Shown piece after piece: positions 32,805 to 41,288 of a DNA stretch of 57,457 nucleotides. The position numbers and the translations under genes were made by a program. Each line of letters begins with the position of its first letter. The stretch's first letter is position 1. Under the pieces are notes generated by a model, which was given only the letters and a program-made list of their open reading frames with translations, was not told the origin of the DNA and ran no database searches. Source of the stretch: an uncultured Myxococcales bacterium (lineage in GTDB: Bacteria > Myxococcota_A > UBA9042); contig CAISBR010000051.1 of the NCBI GenBank assembly GCA_903883645.1, forward strand, positions 1 through 57,457, written 5' to 3'.

Positions 32805-34307
32805 ATGTTTAACGATAGAAAGACCTCAAGCACTTACGGCGCCATGGCGGTCCTTGTGGCCTCGCTGCTCGGCTGCGGCTCTAGCGCGGCTTCGGCCGGC
32901 GTCGACGCGTCGAACCTGACGTTTGACAGCAGTATCAACGATGTTGCTGTGTCAGATGGCAAGGCCGTCGATGCGGCGACGGATGCGAGCGCAAGCGGCG
33001 GTGTTGATGCGGCAGCCGACGCCAAGGACAGCGTCGATTCTGCGGTTGGCAGCGACGCGGTCGACACATCGGGGGGCGCGGATGCCGCGGACGCCGCCGA
33101 CGGTGCGGATGCGGATGCGGGTGCCGATGCGGGTGCCGATGCCACTCCGCCCGCAGCCATCGCCTTGGCCGACTTGGCGGCGGCAGTTGCGGTCGAGCTC
33201 TGCAAGGCGAACTTCGACACGTGCCCACCCGAAAAGAAGATCCCATACGCGACGCAAGTGGGCTGCGTGGCGGCGGTAGCGGCTGCCGATGCTGCCGATT
33301 TTGCCAAGCTCGCCGCGCTGGTCGCTGCAGGTAAGCTCACCTTTGATGGCCAAGCGGCGGCGCAGTGCCTCGCCCTAGCCGCCGAAAGTTGTAGCAATTT
33401 TGAGTTGGTAGAAGGTCCTCCGGTGTGCACCAAGGTCTTTGTCGGCAAGTCGACCAGCGGCGCTGCGTGCGGCTACAACGTCGAGTGCGCCTCGGACTAC
33501 TGCTACACCCCCACCTCGTGCGCGGGCACCTGCAAGAAGCGCGTGCTTTTGGGCGCCAGCTGCTCCGACAAAGACATGTGCGAAGCCGGTGCCGTCTGTT
33601 CGGGCGGCGTCTGCGTGGCCAACCTGCTCAAGGGCGCCGGAGCGGCCTGCAACCCGCTGAAATGCAAAGAGGGCCTCTACTGTGCCAATACCGAAAAGTG
33701 CACGTCCCTCGTCAAGCTCGGCGGCAGCTGCGACATCGTCGGCGCGTGCGAGCCTGGCGCTCAATGCATCGACAACGGCGCTGGCGGCGTCTGCAAGCCC
33801 ATGCCCCAAAACGGCGAAGCCTGTGTTCCCGACAGCTTGTCCGACGTTTCGACCCAGTGCGCGACCGGCCTAGTTTGTTTCAACGACGGCAGTCCGGTGG
33901 GCATCTGTGCCCCCAAGGTCGCGATCGGCGGCGCGTGCGTCAATAGCAGCCACTGCGGCGGCTGGGATGTGCACTGCATCGGCCCCGCAGGCCAGAAAAC
34001 CTGCCAGCTCTTGTCGGGAAAGGGCGGACCGTGCCAAACCGGCGACTTGACTCAGGGCGAGTGGGGCGGCTGCCTCGACCCGTACACCTGTGGCAAGGGC
34101 GTGTGCATCGACCCGCCGGGGTTGGGCCAGACCTGCGCCGACGACATCCTCAAGGATTGCAGCGACCAGCTGATGTGCAACTACATCACGAGCGTCTGCG
34201 AAGCGCTGCCGGGCCCGGGCGAAGTGTGCTACGGCTTGTGCGTCACGGGCTACGACTGCGACTTGGCCAACGAACCCAACGTGTGCAAAGTGGCAACCTG
34301 TCAGTAG
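32805..34307 (+). CDS. Cys-rich lipoprotein with Asp/Ala linker
   Basis: The protein has 500 residues. Lipobox LLGC (about Cys22). A linker of about 90 residues rich in Asp/Ala/Gly follows. A helical, Ala-rich region (about 115-205) with few Cys comes next, then about 290 residues with paired-Cys modules (GAACGYNVECASDYCYTPTSC, GASCSDKDMCEAGAVCSGGVC). These Cys modules differ from the CxDGNxCT type and resemble Dickkopf-like Cys modules seen in other deltaproteobacterial surface proteins. AGGGAG lies 8 nt before the ATG. No enzymatic domain recognised. Confidence 0.7.
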   Translation: MFNDRKTSSTYGAMAVLVASLLGCGSSAASAGVDASNLTFDSSINDVAVSDGKAVDAATDASASGGVDAAADAKDSVDSAVGSDAVDTSGGADAADAADGADADAGADAGADATPPAAIALADLAAAVAVELCKANFDTCPPEKKIPYATQVGCVAAVAAADAADFAKLAALVAAGKLTFDGQAAAQCLALAAESCSNFELVEGPPVCTKVFVGKSTSGAACGYNVECASDYCYTPTSCAGTCKKRVLLGASCSDKDMCEAGAVCSGGVCVANLLKGAGAACNPLKCKEGLYCANTEKCTSLVKLGGSCDIVGACEPGAQCIDNGAGGVCKPMPQNGEACVPDSLSDVSTQCATGLVCFNDGSPVGICAPKVAIGGACVNSSHCGGWDVHCIGPAGQKTCQLLSGKGGPCQTGDLTQGEWGGCLDPYTCGKGVCIDPPGLGQTCADDILKDCSDQLMCNYITSVCEALPGPGEVCYGLCVTGYDCDLANEPNVCKVATCQ

Positions 34308-34365
34308 GTTATGTATTTATCTAAATTCAAGTCGTTGCGCAGCGCAGGCTCCACGGCAAACTCGG

Positions 34366-35205
34366 CTACTTCTTAGCCGGCGGCGCCACCCTGGTGCAGG
34401 CGGGCTGATGCCCCAGCTTGCACGCGAGCTTCCAAAAATCGACCGCAAGCTCGGGTTCTTTGCGCAGCTCGTAGATATCGGCCACATCCACGCACACAGC
34501 CACCTTGCCCGCCTTGCACTTGCGAACCCAAAGCTTCGGCGGCGGCGGCGGCGGCGGCGCGTCGTCCTTGCGATCCACGCCCACTACAATCGGCACCTCG
34601 GGCTGGGCGGCCTGCCCGGGCTTACCTTTCTTTTTAGGCAGTTTCTGGGCATCGGCGTCGCGGTCGCCGCGGGTTTGCTGCAGCCCCACCTCGGCGCCAC
34701 CAGCCAGCCGTGCCAAGCGGTCGAGCGCCGGCGCCACCCGCAGCTGGGCAAATGCGTCGAGGCTCGCGTTGTCGGCAGCCTGGCGGTGGCAGGCTTCGGC
34801 GAGCTTGTTGGCACAGCTGACCGCGTCGGCTTCGACCTCGCTCGCGGGCGGCGTTGCCAGGCGGTCGCTCAGTTGCCGGCCCAGGTCGTCGAGCCCTTGC
34901 GCCACAGACTGCAGTTGCAGCAGCGCATTTTGCAGCTCCTCGCCACAGCCGTGACCCTTGTTGCGCGCGCCATCGCACGCCTTGCGCTCTTGCGCCGCCG
35001 CGCTCACCAGCAGCATCGCTTGCCGCTCGAGCTGGGGCAGTAGCTCGACCAGTTGCTTGCGGCCGCCGGGCTTCAGTTGCGGCCAGCCGTCGGTCAGGGC
35101 GGCCTGAGCCGGAGTGCTAGCGAGGCCCAGCCACGCCGCGCTCAGCAGTGCGAGCCGATGCAACAGCTTGAACTGCATGTCAAACGGTCTAGGTTGCCGG
35201 AGCAT
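34366..35205 (-). CDS. Exported protein of unknown function, Ala/Leu-rich with a conserved Cys-containing C-terminus
   Basis: The protein has 279 residues. A signal peptide (cleavage near AQA, about residue 35) is followed by a helical region with many Ala, Leu and Gln residues (LVELLPQLERQAMLLVSAAAQ), probably helical bundles or coiled coil. A Lys/Pro linker (about 205-235) leads to a 50-residue C-terminal segment with a Cys pattern (RKCKAGKVAVCVDVADIYE, FWKLACKLGHQPACTRV) like Sel1/TPR repeats. The ATG at 35205 has AAGGA 7 nt upstream, better than the ATG at 35178. It is transcribed away from the exopolysaccharide locus; a relation to it is not shown. Confidence 0.65.
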   Translation of the reverse strand: MLRQPRPFDMQFKLLHRLALLSAAWLGLASTPAQAALTDGWPQLKPGGRKQLVELLPQLERQAMLLVSAAAQERKACDGARNKGHGCGEELQNALLQLQSVAQGLDDLGRQLSDRLATPPASEVEADAVSCANKLAEACHRQAADNASLDAFAQLRVAPALDRLARLAGGAEVGLQQTRGDRDADAQKLPKKKGKPGQAAQPEVPIVVGVDRKDDAPPPPPPPKLWVRKCKAGKVAVCVDVADIYELRKEPELAVDFWKLACKLGHQPACTRVAPPAKK

Positions 35206-35307
35206 GGTGCATCCTTGCAGCCCGTCGCGGTGGGGCCGTGGCCCGCGACTTTGCGCCGCCGGCCTCCCCTGCGTCAAGGCGTGCCCGCAGTCGGCCGTTT
35301 ACAATCG

Positions 35308-35336
35308 TTGACAGATGCGCTGCCCGACGCTAGCGT
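35308..35336 (+). promoter_or_regulatory. Strong promoter of the GH113-like/wecB operon
   Basis: TTGACA (35308-35313, perfect -35), a 17-nt spacer and TAGCGT (35331-35336), 50 nt before the ATG at 35387. It is one of the best promoter matches in the window. Confidence 0.65.
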
Positions 35337-35386
35337 GACGAAGAGCGCTCCCCCAGGCGCCCGAGGTTCGGCCCTTGGCTGCTGCA

Positions 35387-36445
35387 ATGCCACACCGCTG
35401 TACGTTGCTGAGTTTGCGACTGTTCGCGCAACTGCTGGCGTGTTCAGTTGCCGTAGTGCTGCTGATTGCTGGGCCAGCGCAAGCCGACACGGGCTGGCAA
35501 TTCGTAAAAAGTGGCAATGTTTCTGCATGGAACCGTGGCGATGTGGCCAAGGTTTTGCACGATGCGCAGCGCCTAGGGCTCGATACCATTACGGTGCCGG
35601 TGCGGCTCGCGATACCGAGTGCCCATTCTGCCGAGGTGACGGTCGACCCTGCGAGCCTAGCGTTTGCCCAGCAACTCCAGGCCGCGGCGCCGGGTTATCG
35701 GCTAATTCTTGAGCCGTATCCATGGATTGCCGGCGGTAACGTGCCCGAGACCGATCTGGCGCCGACCGACCCGCAGGCGTGGTTCGCCGCGTACCAGCGC
35801 GCGCTTGTAGGGTTGGCCAAGCCCTTTCACGGCGTCTGGGGATTCTATATCGCCAGTAATCTCGTTCATCTTGAGCAACATACACCCCAATGGCTCGCGC
35901 TCGTGCAGGCGCTGCGTCCAGTGTATCCCGGCAAGCTTTTGTACCGTACGCAATGGTGGGTGACCGCCGCGTGGGAGCCGTCGCTGCAAGCGGCCTGGCA
36001 AAAGAAGCTTGAAAATCCGCTGTTTGGTGCCGTCGATATCATCGCGATCGCCGCTTACTTCGAGTTGGCCGACCAGGCCGCGCCCACTGCCGCCGACGTG
36101 AAAGCCGCGCTGCAGTCGACCACCGTCTATGGGCGCAAGCAAAATGTGCTGGCCGAGATCTTGCAGCTGCAGAAGCGCTGGAACAAGCCGATTTTCTTGG
36201 GTGAACTGAGCTGCCCGGCGGTCGATTTTGGCGCGCAGACGCCCTGGGATCCGGCGGCGAGCGACAAGCCCAATCTGCAGATCCAAAAGCATTTGCTTGC
36301 GGCGTATCTTGAGAGTATGCCCCACGATCCATCGAAATTCTTAGGTTTTTCTTTGTTTACCATTGCCCACCCCAGCCCGAGTCCCTACGACTTGGCGCCG
36401 GCGGCGGCAGAGTACGTGCGGCAGTTTCAGCCGCCGCCGCGGTGA
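35387..36445 (+). CDS. Exported GH113-like TIM-barrel protein
   Basis: The protein has 352 residues and a signal peptide (about residues 1-30, ending near AQA). The mature part has a (beta/alpha)8 layout: an opening GWQFVKSGNVSAWNR, the strand-4 region VWGFYIASNLVHL, VDIIAIAAYFEL, and KPIFLGELSCP, where the Glu sits at the position of a strand-7 nucleophile in clan GH-A. The overall pattern is closest to GH113 beta-mannanase-type proteins. The acid/base Glu expected after strand 4 is not obvious (the NE pair seems replaced by SN), so it may be a degenerate or binding-only member. It is 6 nt upstream of wecB in one operon, which points to a role on the polymer made by this locus. Confidence 0.65.
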   Translation: MPHRCTLLSLRLFAQLLACSVAVVLLIAGPAQADTGWQFVKSGNVSAWNRGDVAKVLHDAQRLGLDTITVPVRLAIPSAHSAEVTVDPASLAFAQQLQAAAPGYRLILEPYPWIAGGNVPETDLAPTDPQAWFAAYQRALVGLAKPFHGVWGFYIASNLVHLEQHTPQWLALVQALRPVYPGKLLYRTQWWVTAAWEPSLQAAWQKKLENPLFGAVDIIAIAAYFELADQAAPTAADVKAALQSTTVYGRKQNVLAEILQLQKRWNKPIFLGELSCPAVDFGAQTPWDPAASDKPNLQIQKHLLAAYLESMPHDPSKFLGFSLFTIAHPSPSPYDLAPAAAEYVRQFQPPPR

Positions 36446-36451
36446 GCCACC

Positions 36452-37723
36452 ATGCCCGCTCTGCTGCCTAGCTCGCCGAAGCGCCCGCGGATTGCGGTGG
36501 TACTTGGCACGCGGCCCGAGTACCTCAAGCTGGCGCCCGTAGTGCTCGAGCTGCAGCGGCAGGCCGCGCTCGTCGATACCGTGGTGGTGCTCACCGGTCA
36601 GCATCGCGAGCTATTACACGGGCTTCCAGAGCTTTTCGAGCTAGCGGACTGTCGGCAGCTGGGCGTAGCGAACCATCGGCCCGACCTGGCCTCGCTGACG
36701 GCGGCGCTGCTCACGGCGCTCGACGAGCAGTTTGCCCGCGAGCCACCACAGGCGGTGGTCGTGCAAGGCGATACCACGACTGCGTTTGTTGCGGCGCTGG
36801 CGGCCTTCTACCGGCGCATTCCCGTGGCGCATGTCGAGGCGGGGTTGCGCACCTATCAGCTCGACCAACCCTTCCCCGAAGAGCTAAATCGCCAGCTGGT
36901 GGGCCGGGTTGCGACCTGGCACTTTCCGCCGACGCGCCAAGCCGATGCGCACTTGGCGGCCGAAGCCGTGCCGCCCGAGGCCCGCTTGATCACCGGCAAT
37001 ACCATTGTAGATACGCTGCAATTGGTGGTGCGCGACAAGCTGCCACCCGACTATGCCGAGCGTGTGCTGCCTAGCGAAGCGCCCGAGCTCGCGCAAGCCT
37101 TGGCGGCGGTGGCCCAGCAGCCGCGGGCGACGCTGGCGCTGCTGACCATCCATCGTCGCGAGAATCAGGGGGTGCAACTAAGCGATTTCTTTCGCATGAT
37201 TCGGCGGATCGCCGACCGCCATCCGCACTATCACCTGCTGTATCCCTACCACCTGAACCCGGCGGTGCGCCAAGTCGCGCTCGACCTGCTCGCCGACCTG
37301 CCCAACGTGCACCTGATGCCGCCGCTGCCGTACCGGGCGATGCTGCATCTGATGGCGCGCGTCGATTTTGCGCTGAGCGATTCGGGCGGGCTGCAAGAGG
37401 AGTTGCCCAGTTTTGGTAAGCCGCTGCTGGTCCTGCGCACTTCGACCGAGCGGCCCGAAGTGATTGCCGCCGGTATGGGGCAGCTTGTGGGTATCGAACC
37501 CGAACTGGTCGAGCCCGCGATCGAAGAACTGATTGCGGCCGCAAAGGTCGGCAAGACGCCTGGGTGGTACCGCCACGGCGAGAATCCCTTTGGAGATGGC
37601 CAAGCTGCGCAGCGTGTGGTGCAACGTTTGCTTCGCGACTTGCTGCAACCGCCGCGGCATCCGGCGCGTGCTCACACCGCCGTTACGGCGGCGATACAGT
37701 CGAACGTGCAGAGAAATAATTAG
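36452..37723 (+). CDS. wecB: UDP-N-acetylglucosamine 2-epimerase (non-hydrolysing)
   Basis: The protein has 423 residues. Signatures are VVLGTRPEYLKLAPV, LTGQHRELL, VQGDTTTAFVAALAAFYRRIPVAHVEAGLRT, LLTIHRRENQG and the nucleotide-binding end DSGGLQEELPSFGKPLLVLRTSTERPE. It interconverts UDP-GlcNAc and UDP-ManNAc in the cytoplasm. A C-terminal tail of about 40 residues extends past the family end. It is in one operon with the GH113-like protein and converges with nfrA 15 nt away. In E. coli wecB is also known as nfrC because phage N4 adsorption needs it together with NfrA and NfrB, so the co-location here is meaningful. Confidence 0.93.
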   Translation: MPALLPSSPKRPRIAVVLGTRPEYLKLAPVVLELQRQAALVDTVVVLTGQHRELLHGLPELFELADCRQLGVANHRPDLASLTAALLTALDEQFAREPPQAVVVQGDTTTAFVAALAAFYRRIPVAHVEAGLRTYQLDQPFPEELNRQLVGRVATWHFPPTRQADAHLAAEAVPPEARLITGNTIVDTLQLVVRDKLPPDYAERVLPSEAPELAQALAAVAQQPRATLALLTIHRRENQGVQLSDFFRMIRRIADRHPHYHLLYPYHLNPAVRQVALDLLADLPNVHLMPPLPYRAMLHLMARVDFALSDSGGLQEELPSFGKPLLVLRTSTERPEVIAAGMGQLVGIEPELVEPAIEELIAAAKVGKTPGWYRHGENPFGDGQAAQRVVQRLLRDLLQPPRHPARAHTAVTAAIQSNVQRNN

Positions 37724-37738
37724 TAATTGTAAGTGGTT

Positions 37739-39343
37739 CTATAGCGTCAGCGTTGCGCGCAGCATGGGTCCGCCCGCACGATCCGCGTCGCCCCAGCGCC
37801 AACTGCCGTGCAGCTCGAGCCAGCGCCGCGGCGCATGGAAGGCATCGCCGTCGAACCACCAGCGCACATTCAGCCCAGGCCCGACCGCGAGCGCGTGCTG
37901 CTGCTGCGAGGCGGTATCGTATTCGGCCGCGAGCAAGGCGTGCGGGGTCAGCGTCAGCGCGGGCACGCGCGGTAGCGCCAGCGTCCAACCCAGCCTACCT
38001 TCGCCCGCCACCAGCAGCCGCCCCGCCTGTACGAACCACGCCGCCTCGCTAAATACTTGCCACGACGGCCAGTTGCCACCCCCGACCAACACGTCGGTAT
38101 TCGTGCCGCCCGACCAGCCCAGGCGCACCAGCCAGTCGTCGCTGGCCTGCGTGCCAATGGCTACAAGTTTCTCTAGCGAAATCATCAAGTTCTCGCCCGA
38201 AATCGGCTTGTACTTGACGCCGAAGGCCGCCTGCGCCGTGCGCCAACCGATCGCGCCATAGCCGCCATTGCGCAGATTTTCGTATGTCCGCGCAAGCACT
38301 TGCAGCACCTGGCCGTTGCGAAAGCCGATGGTCGGCGGCTGCCAAAACGCCTCGACGCCCACTTGCCACACATTGAGCATCCCGGCGTGGAAGGGCGAGC
38401 CGATCTGGCCACCGAACTGCCGCTCTAACGTCTCGACCTCGCGGCGGAAACCGTAGGCCTGCTGCACCGCAAACGCATGGTCTTCTGAATCTAGATCGAG
38501 GGCAAAGCGGAACCACTTGACCGCCAATGCATTATCGGCGATTCGCTTGGCCGCATACGCCCCGTCGGCAAAGTGGAAGCCGCGCCCAGCACCCAGGGCA
38601 AACGCGCGCTCGAACGACAGCGCCGCCGCCTCGTCGTCATGATGACGAATGTGCTTGTACGCCTGATTCAAGTGGTAAAAACCTACGGTGTCGTTCGCGG
38701 GCTGTACCACATCGACCATCAATTCCTCTGCCGCCGTCTGTTGTTCGGGCGTGGTGGCCGCCTTTTGCAGGCGCCGCGCCACCGCCAGCGCCGCCGGCCG
38801 ATTGCGGTCGCCCAGGTACAGCCGCCCCAGCCGCAGCAGCATCGCCGGGTCTTGTGTCTCGCACAGGGGCAGCACCGCGCCAATCGCCGCCCCCAGGTCG
38901 CCCACCGCTTCGGCGGCACTTGCAAGCGCTAAGTGCAGGTTGCGGCGCTGCTCCGCCGACCACACGTCGCCGCGCAAGGCCGCCTCAAATGCAGCTTGGG
39001 ATCGCTTAAACTCGTTGATCTGAAACCAGAAATAGCCAAGCTGCGCCCGTGCTACCGGCTGTTCGGCGAAGCGCCGCTCCAGGGTCTGCGCCAAGCGCTT
39101 GGCATCGTCGCGTTGGCCGGCCGCCAGCAGCGCCGCGTGCAGTGCCAACCCGGTCTGCGGTGTGGGCGTCGCGCGCCATTGCCCGCGCAGCTCAGCCTGT
39201 TCGGCAGTGGGCGCCGTACTTTGCAGGTCTTCGCCCTGGCTGGCCGTCGCCGCAGTTGGCAGCGTCGCTTGGGCCTGGGCCACGCTTGCCCACAGCAGCA
39301 GCGCGGCGCAGCTCGCTAGCCATTTCAAGAGCATACCAGCCAT
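37739..39343 (-). CDS. nfrA: NfrA-like outer-membrane polysaccharide export protein
   Basis: The protein has 534 residues, shorter than E. coli NfrA (about 990), mainly through a smaller TPR part. A signal peptide (cleavage near AQA, about residue 25) is followed by TPR-like helical repeats (about 50-290: AGQRDDAKRLAQTLERRF, LRLGRLYLGDRNRPAALAVARRL). The C-terminal half (about 300-534) is a NfrA_C-type domain rich in alternating aromatic strands and ends in a beta-signal-like MLRATLTL, as expected for an outer membrane barrel. The architecture is that of PgaA/BcsC-type exporters. The start ATG overlaps the nfrB TGA (TGATG; a GTG lies 3 nt earlier). Confidence 0.82.
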   Translation of the reverse strand: MAGMLLKWLASCAALLLWASVAQAQATLPTAATASQGEDLQSTAPTAEQAELRGQWRATPTPQTGLALHAALLAAGQRDDAKRLAQTLERRFAEQPVARAQLGYFWFQINEFKRSQAAFEAALRGDVWSAEQRRNLHLALASAAEAVGDLGAAIGAVLPLCETQDPAMLLRLGRLYLGDRNRPAALAVARRLQKAATTPEQQTAAEELMVDVVQPANDTVGFYHLNQAYKHIRHHDDEAAALSFERAFALGAGRGFHFADGAYAAKRIADNALAVKWFRFALDLDSEDHAFAVQQAYGFRREVETLERQFGGQIGSPFHAGMLNVWQVGVEAFWQPPTIGFRNGQVLQVLARTYENLRNGGYGAIGWRTAQAAFGVKYKPISGENLMISLEKLVAIGTQASDDWLVRLGWSGGTNTDVLVGGGNWPSWQVFSEAAWFVQAGRLLVAGEGRLGWTLALPRVPALTLTPHALLAAEYDTASQQQHALAVGPGLNVRWWFDGDAFHAPRRWLELHGSWRWGDADRAGGPMLRATLTL

Positions 39344-41244
39344 CACGCCTTGCTGTCGTCGAGCAGGTGGGGTGGACTCAGCTCGGCGACCCAGCGCTCG
39401 ACCTCGTGGTCACAGGCCACCACATAGGCCACCTGCATTCCGCTAGCCGCCCGAATCGCGCGCGTTACCTCGGGTGCCGGTGCCACGGCCACGGCCACGT
39501 GCAGCGTATTGTCGGCGCTCACCGCGACCGGCACGACTTGGTGGGCGCGAATCAGCTGCGACATACGCCCCGAAACCTGGCGCATCGGCTGGGTATTTCG
39601 TTGGGCGCGCGGCAGTTGCTGCTGCTCGGCGACCGCGTCGGCCAATACCTCGGGAGTCACGTGGCCCTGGTCAATCAGCACCTTGCCCAGGCGTGTCCCG
39701 CTTGCGCGGTGTTGAACCAGCGCCGCGTCTAGACCCGCTTCGCTTAAAACACCTTTATCTCTAAGCAGTTGTCCAAGTAGCCGCCGATGCTGGCTGAGCG
39801 CCGCGTGGGTCGGAAAGGTGTGCTGGGTCTTGTCCCACAAAATCGGCACGCCACTCCACAGGTGGCGCAGCCACTGCTGCCACGCGCGCGACACGGCAAA
39901 GAAATTAATGAAATTATTCACGATCATTCGCGGCAGGGCCAGCAGCCCTTGCTGCATTCCGCAGGCGCGCGTCACGAAGAAGCTGCGCTGCACCATGCGG
40001 TTGCCCAGCAGCGCCAGGTTGCACCACAGCAGCGGCTGGATCGGCGTCTGCAGCAGCGCCAAGCGCGGGGCCCACTGCGGCTGCAGCGTCGCCAGCGCGG
40101 TCACGGCCCCCAGCAGGCCATAGGCCAGCATCGACGCGGGGGCGGTGAATAACCCCTTGCGATCTCTCATGAACATCCACCGCGTCCAACCGCCGCCGTG
40201 CCAGCCGAGCTGTCGCCAGCCCAGCAAAGCAATGCCGATGGTCCAGCGCGTGCGCTGCCGGTAAGCCGCCCGAAATTGCGAGGGAAAATACTCGCATGTC
40301 GCCAGCAAACCCGACGCGGTGGCGGGCCGGCGCCAAATACCTTGCGTGGCTGCCTGGGCGCCATCTACCGGCTGATCGGCAAATAGTTGTCGCATAGCAG
40401 GCAGTTGCGCCAGGCGGAAACTGAAGTCGTAGTCCTCGGTCAGCGAGTCGGTGTTGAACGGCTGACCATGGTGCTGCACCGACATCGCCGCCAACGCCCG
40501 CCGACTGTAGCATAATGCCACACCTGCGCCCGGCACCGTGTTCGTCAGCCACTGCCGCACCGGCAGGTCCTTTTGGTGCATCTCAGCAAAATCATCAAGA
40601 TAACAGCCGCCCACCCAGCTATGCCACGGCAGCTCGAGCGACATCACCGGCAGCTGAATCAGATCGGCTTGGGCCAAATGGCGATTGCAATACAGTAGTT
40701 CGAGCGGATGCACTACATCTTCGCAGTCGTGCATCACCGTGCCCACAAACTGCATGCCGTGGTGGCGCTCGTACTCGGCGACTTCGCGCAAAATCCAGTT
40801 CAGGCAGTCGGCCTTGCAGGTTGGACCATCGCGATCGACACGGGCGCGCACCACGCGCAGCGGATCGGCGCGGACCATCGCCTCGACCTGCGCCGTGGTG
40901 GCCGGGTCGTTGCGGTAGGTGCCGATGAACACCACGTAGTTGGCATAATCCAGTGTTCGCAGGGTGTTGGCAGCCATCGAGGCGATGACCTCGGCCTCGT
41001 GCCAAGCCGGCACCAGCACAGCGATGGGGCGCTGCGGCGTTTCGCGAAGACTGGCTAGATCAAGGGGCGTAGGCCGCGGCAGCCACCGCAGCCGGCGCAG
41101 CAGCTGGCGCCCCCAATAGAGGGCATCGATCAGCAAATCGTCGATACCGCTAAGGAAAATTGCCCAAGCTAGCGCCCATGTCAGGCCATTCAGCAGCGCA
41201 ACGGCTGTGGGGTCGGCCACCAGTGCGGCCATCGTGTCAGGCAT
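39343..41244 (-). CDS. nfrB: NfrB-like c-di-GMP-responsive processive glycosyltransferase
   Basis: The protein has 633 residues from the ATG at 41244 (a TTG 9 nt earlier is less likely). An N-terminal helix (about 18-40) precedes a GT2 domain (about 72-340) with VLVPAWHEAEV, a HDCED metal motif (about 172-176), a TED motif (about 269) and QRTRW (about 330, the QxxRW of processive polymerases). Several helices follow at 365-460. Residues about 487-545 form an MshEN-type domain with two tandem LGxxLxxxGxxxxxxLxxAL motifs separated by a short spacer, the c-di-GMP-binding pattern. E. coli NfrB has the same layout and is described as a c-di-GMP-activated enzyme making the phage N4 receptor glycan. 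It sits between a DUF2334 lipoprotein gene and nfrA in one operon. Confidence 0.88.
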   Translation of the reverse strand: MPDTMAALVADPTAVALLNGLTWALAWAIFLSGIDDLLIDALYWGRQLLRRLRWLPRPTPLDLASLRETPQRPIAVLVPAWHEAEVIASMAANTLRTLDYANYVVFIGTYRNDPATTAQVEAMVRADPLRVVRARVDRDGPTCKADCLNWILREVAEYERHHGMQFVGTVMHDCEDVVHPLELLYCNRHLAQADLIQLPVMSLELPWHSWVGGCYLDDFAEMHQKDLPVRQWLTNTVPGAGVALCYSRRALAAMSVQHHGQPFNTDSLTEDYDFSFRLAQLPAMRQLFADQPVDGAQAATQGIWRRPATASGLLATCEYFPSQFRAAYRQRTRWTIGIALLGWRQLGWHGGGWTRWMFMRDRKGLFTAPASMLAYGLLGAVTALATLQPQWAPRLALLQTPIQPLLWCNLALLGNRMVQRSFFVTRACGMQQGLLALPRMIVNNFINFFAVSRAWQQWLRHLWSGVPILWDKTQHTFPTHAALSQHRRLLGQLLRDKGVLSEAGLDAALVQHRASGTRLGKVLIDQGHVTPEVLADAVAEQQQLPRAQRNTQPMRQVSGRMSQLIRAHQVVPVAVSADNTLHVAVAVAPAPEVTRAIRAASGMQVAYVVACDHEVERWVAELSPPHLLDDSKA

Positions 41245-41288
41245 GGCACGCAACTTGGCTAAGCCGTGGTCGGCCTACAACAGCTGCG

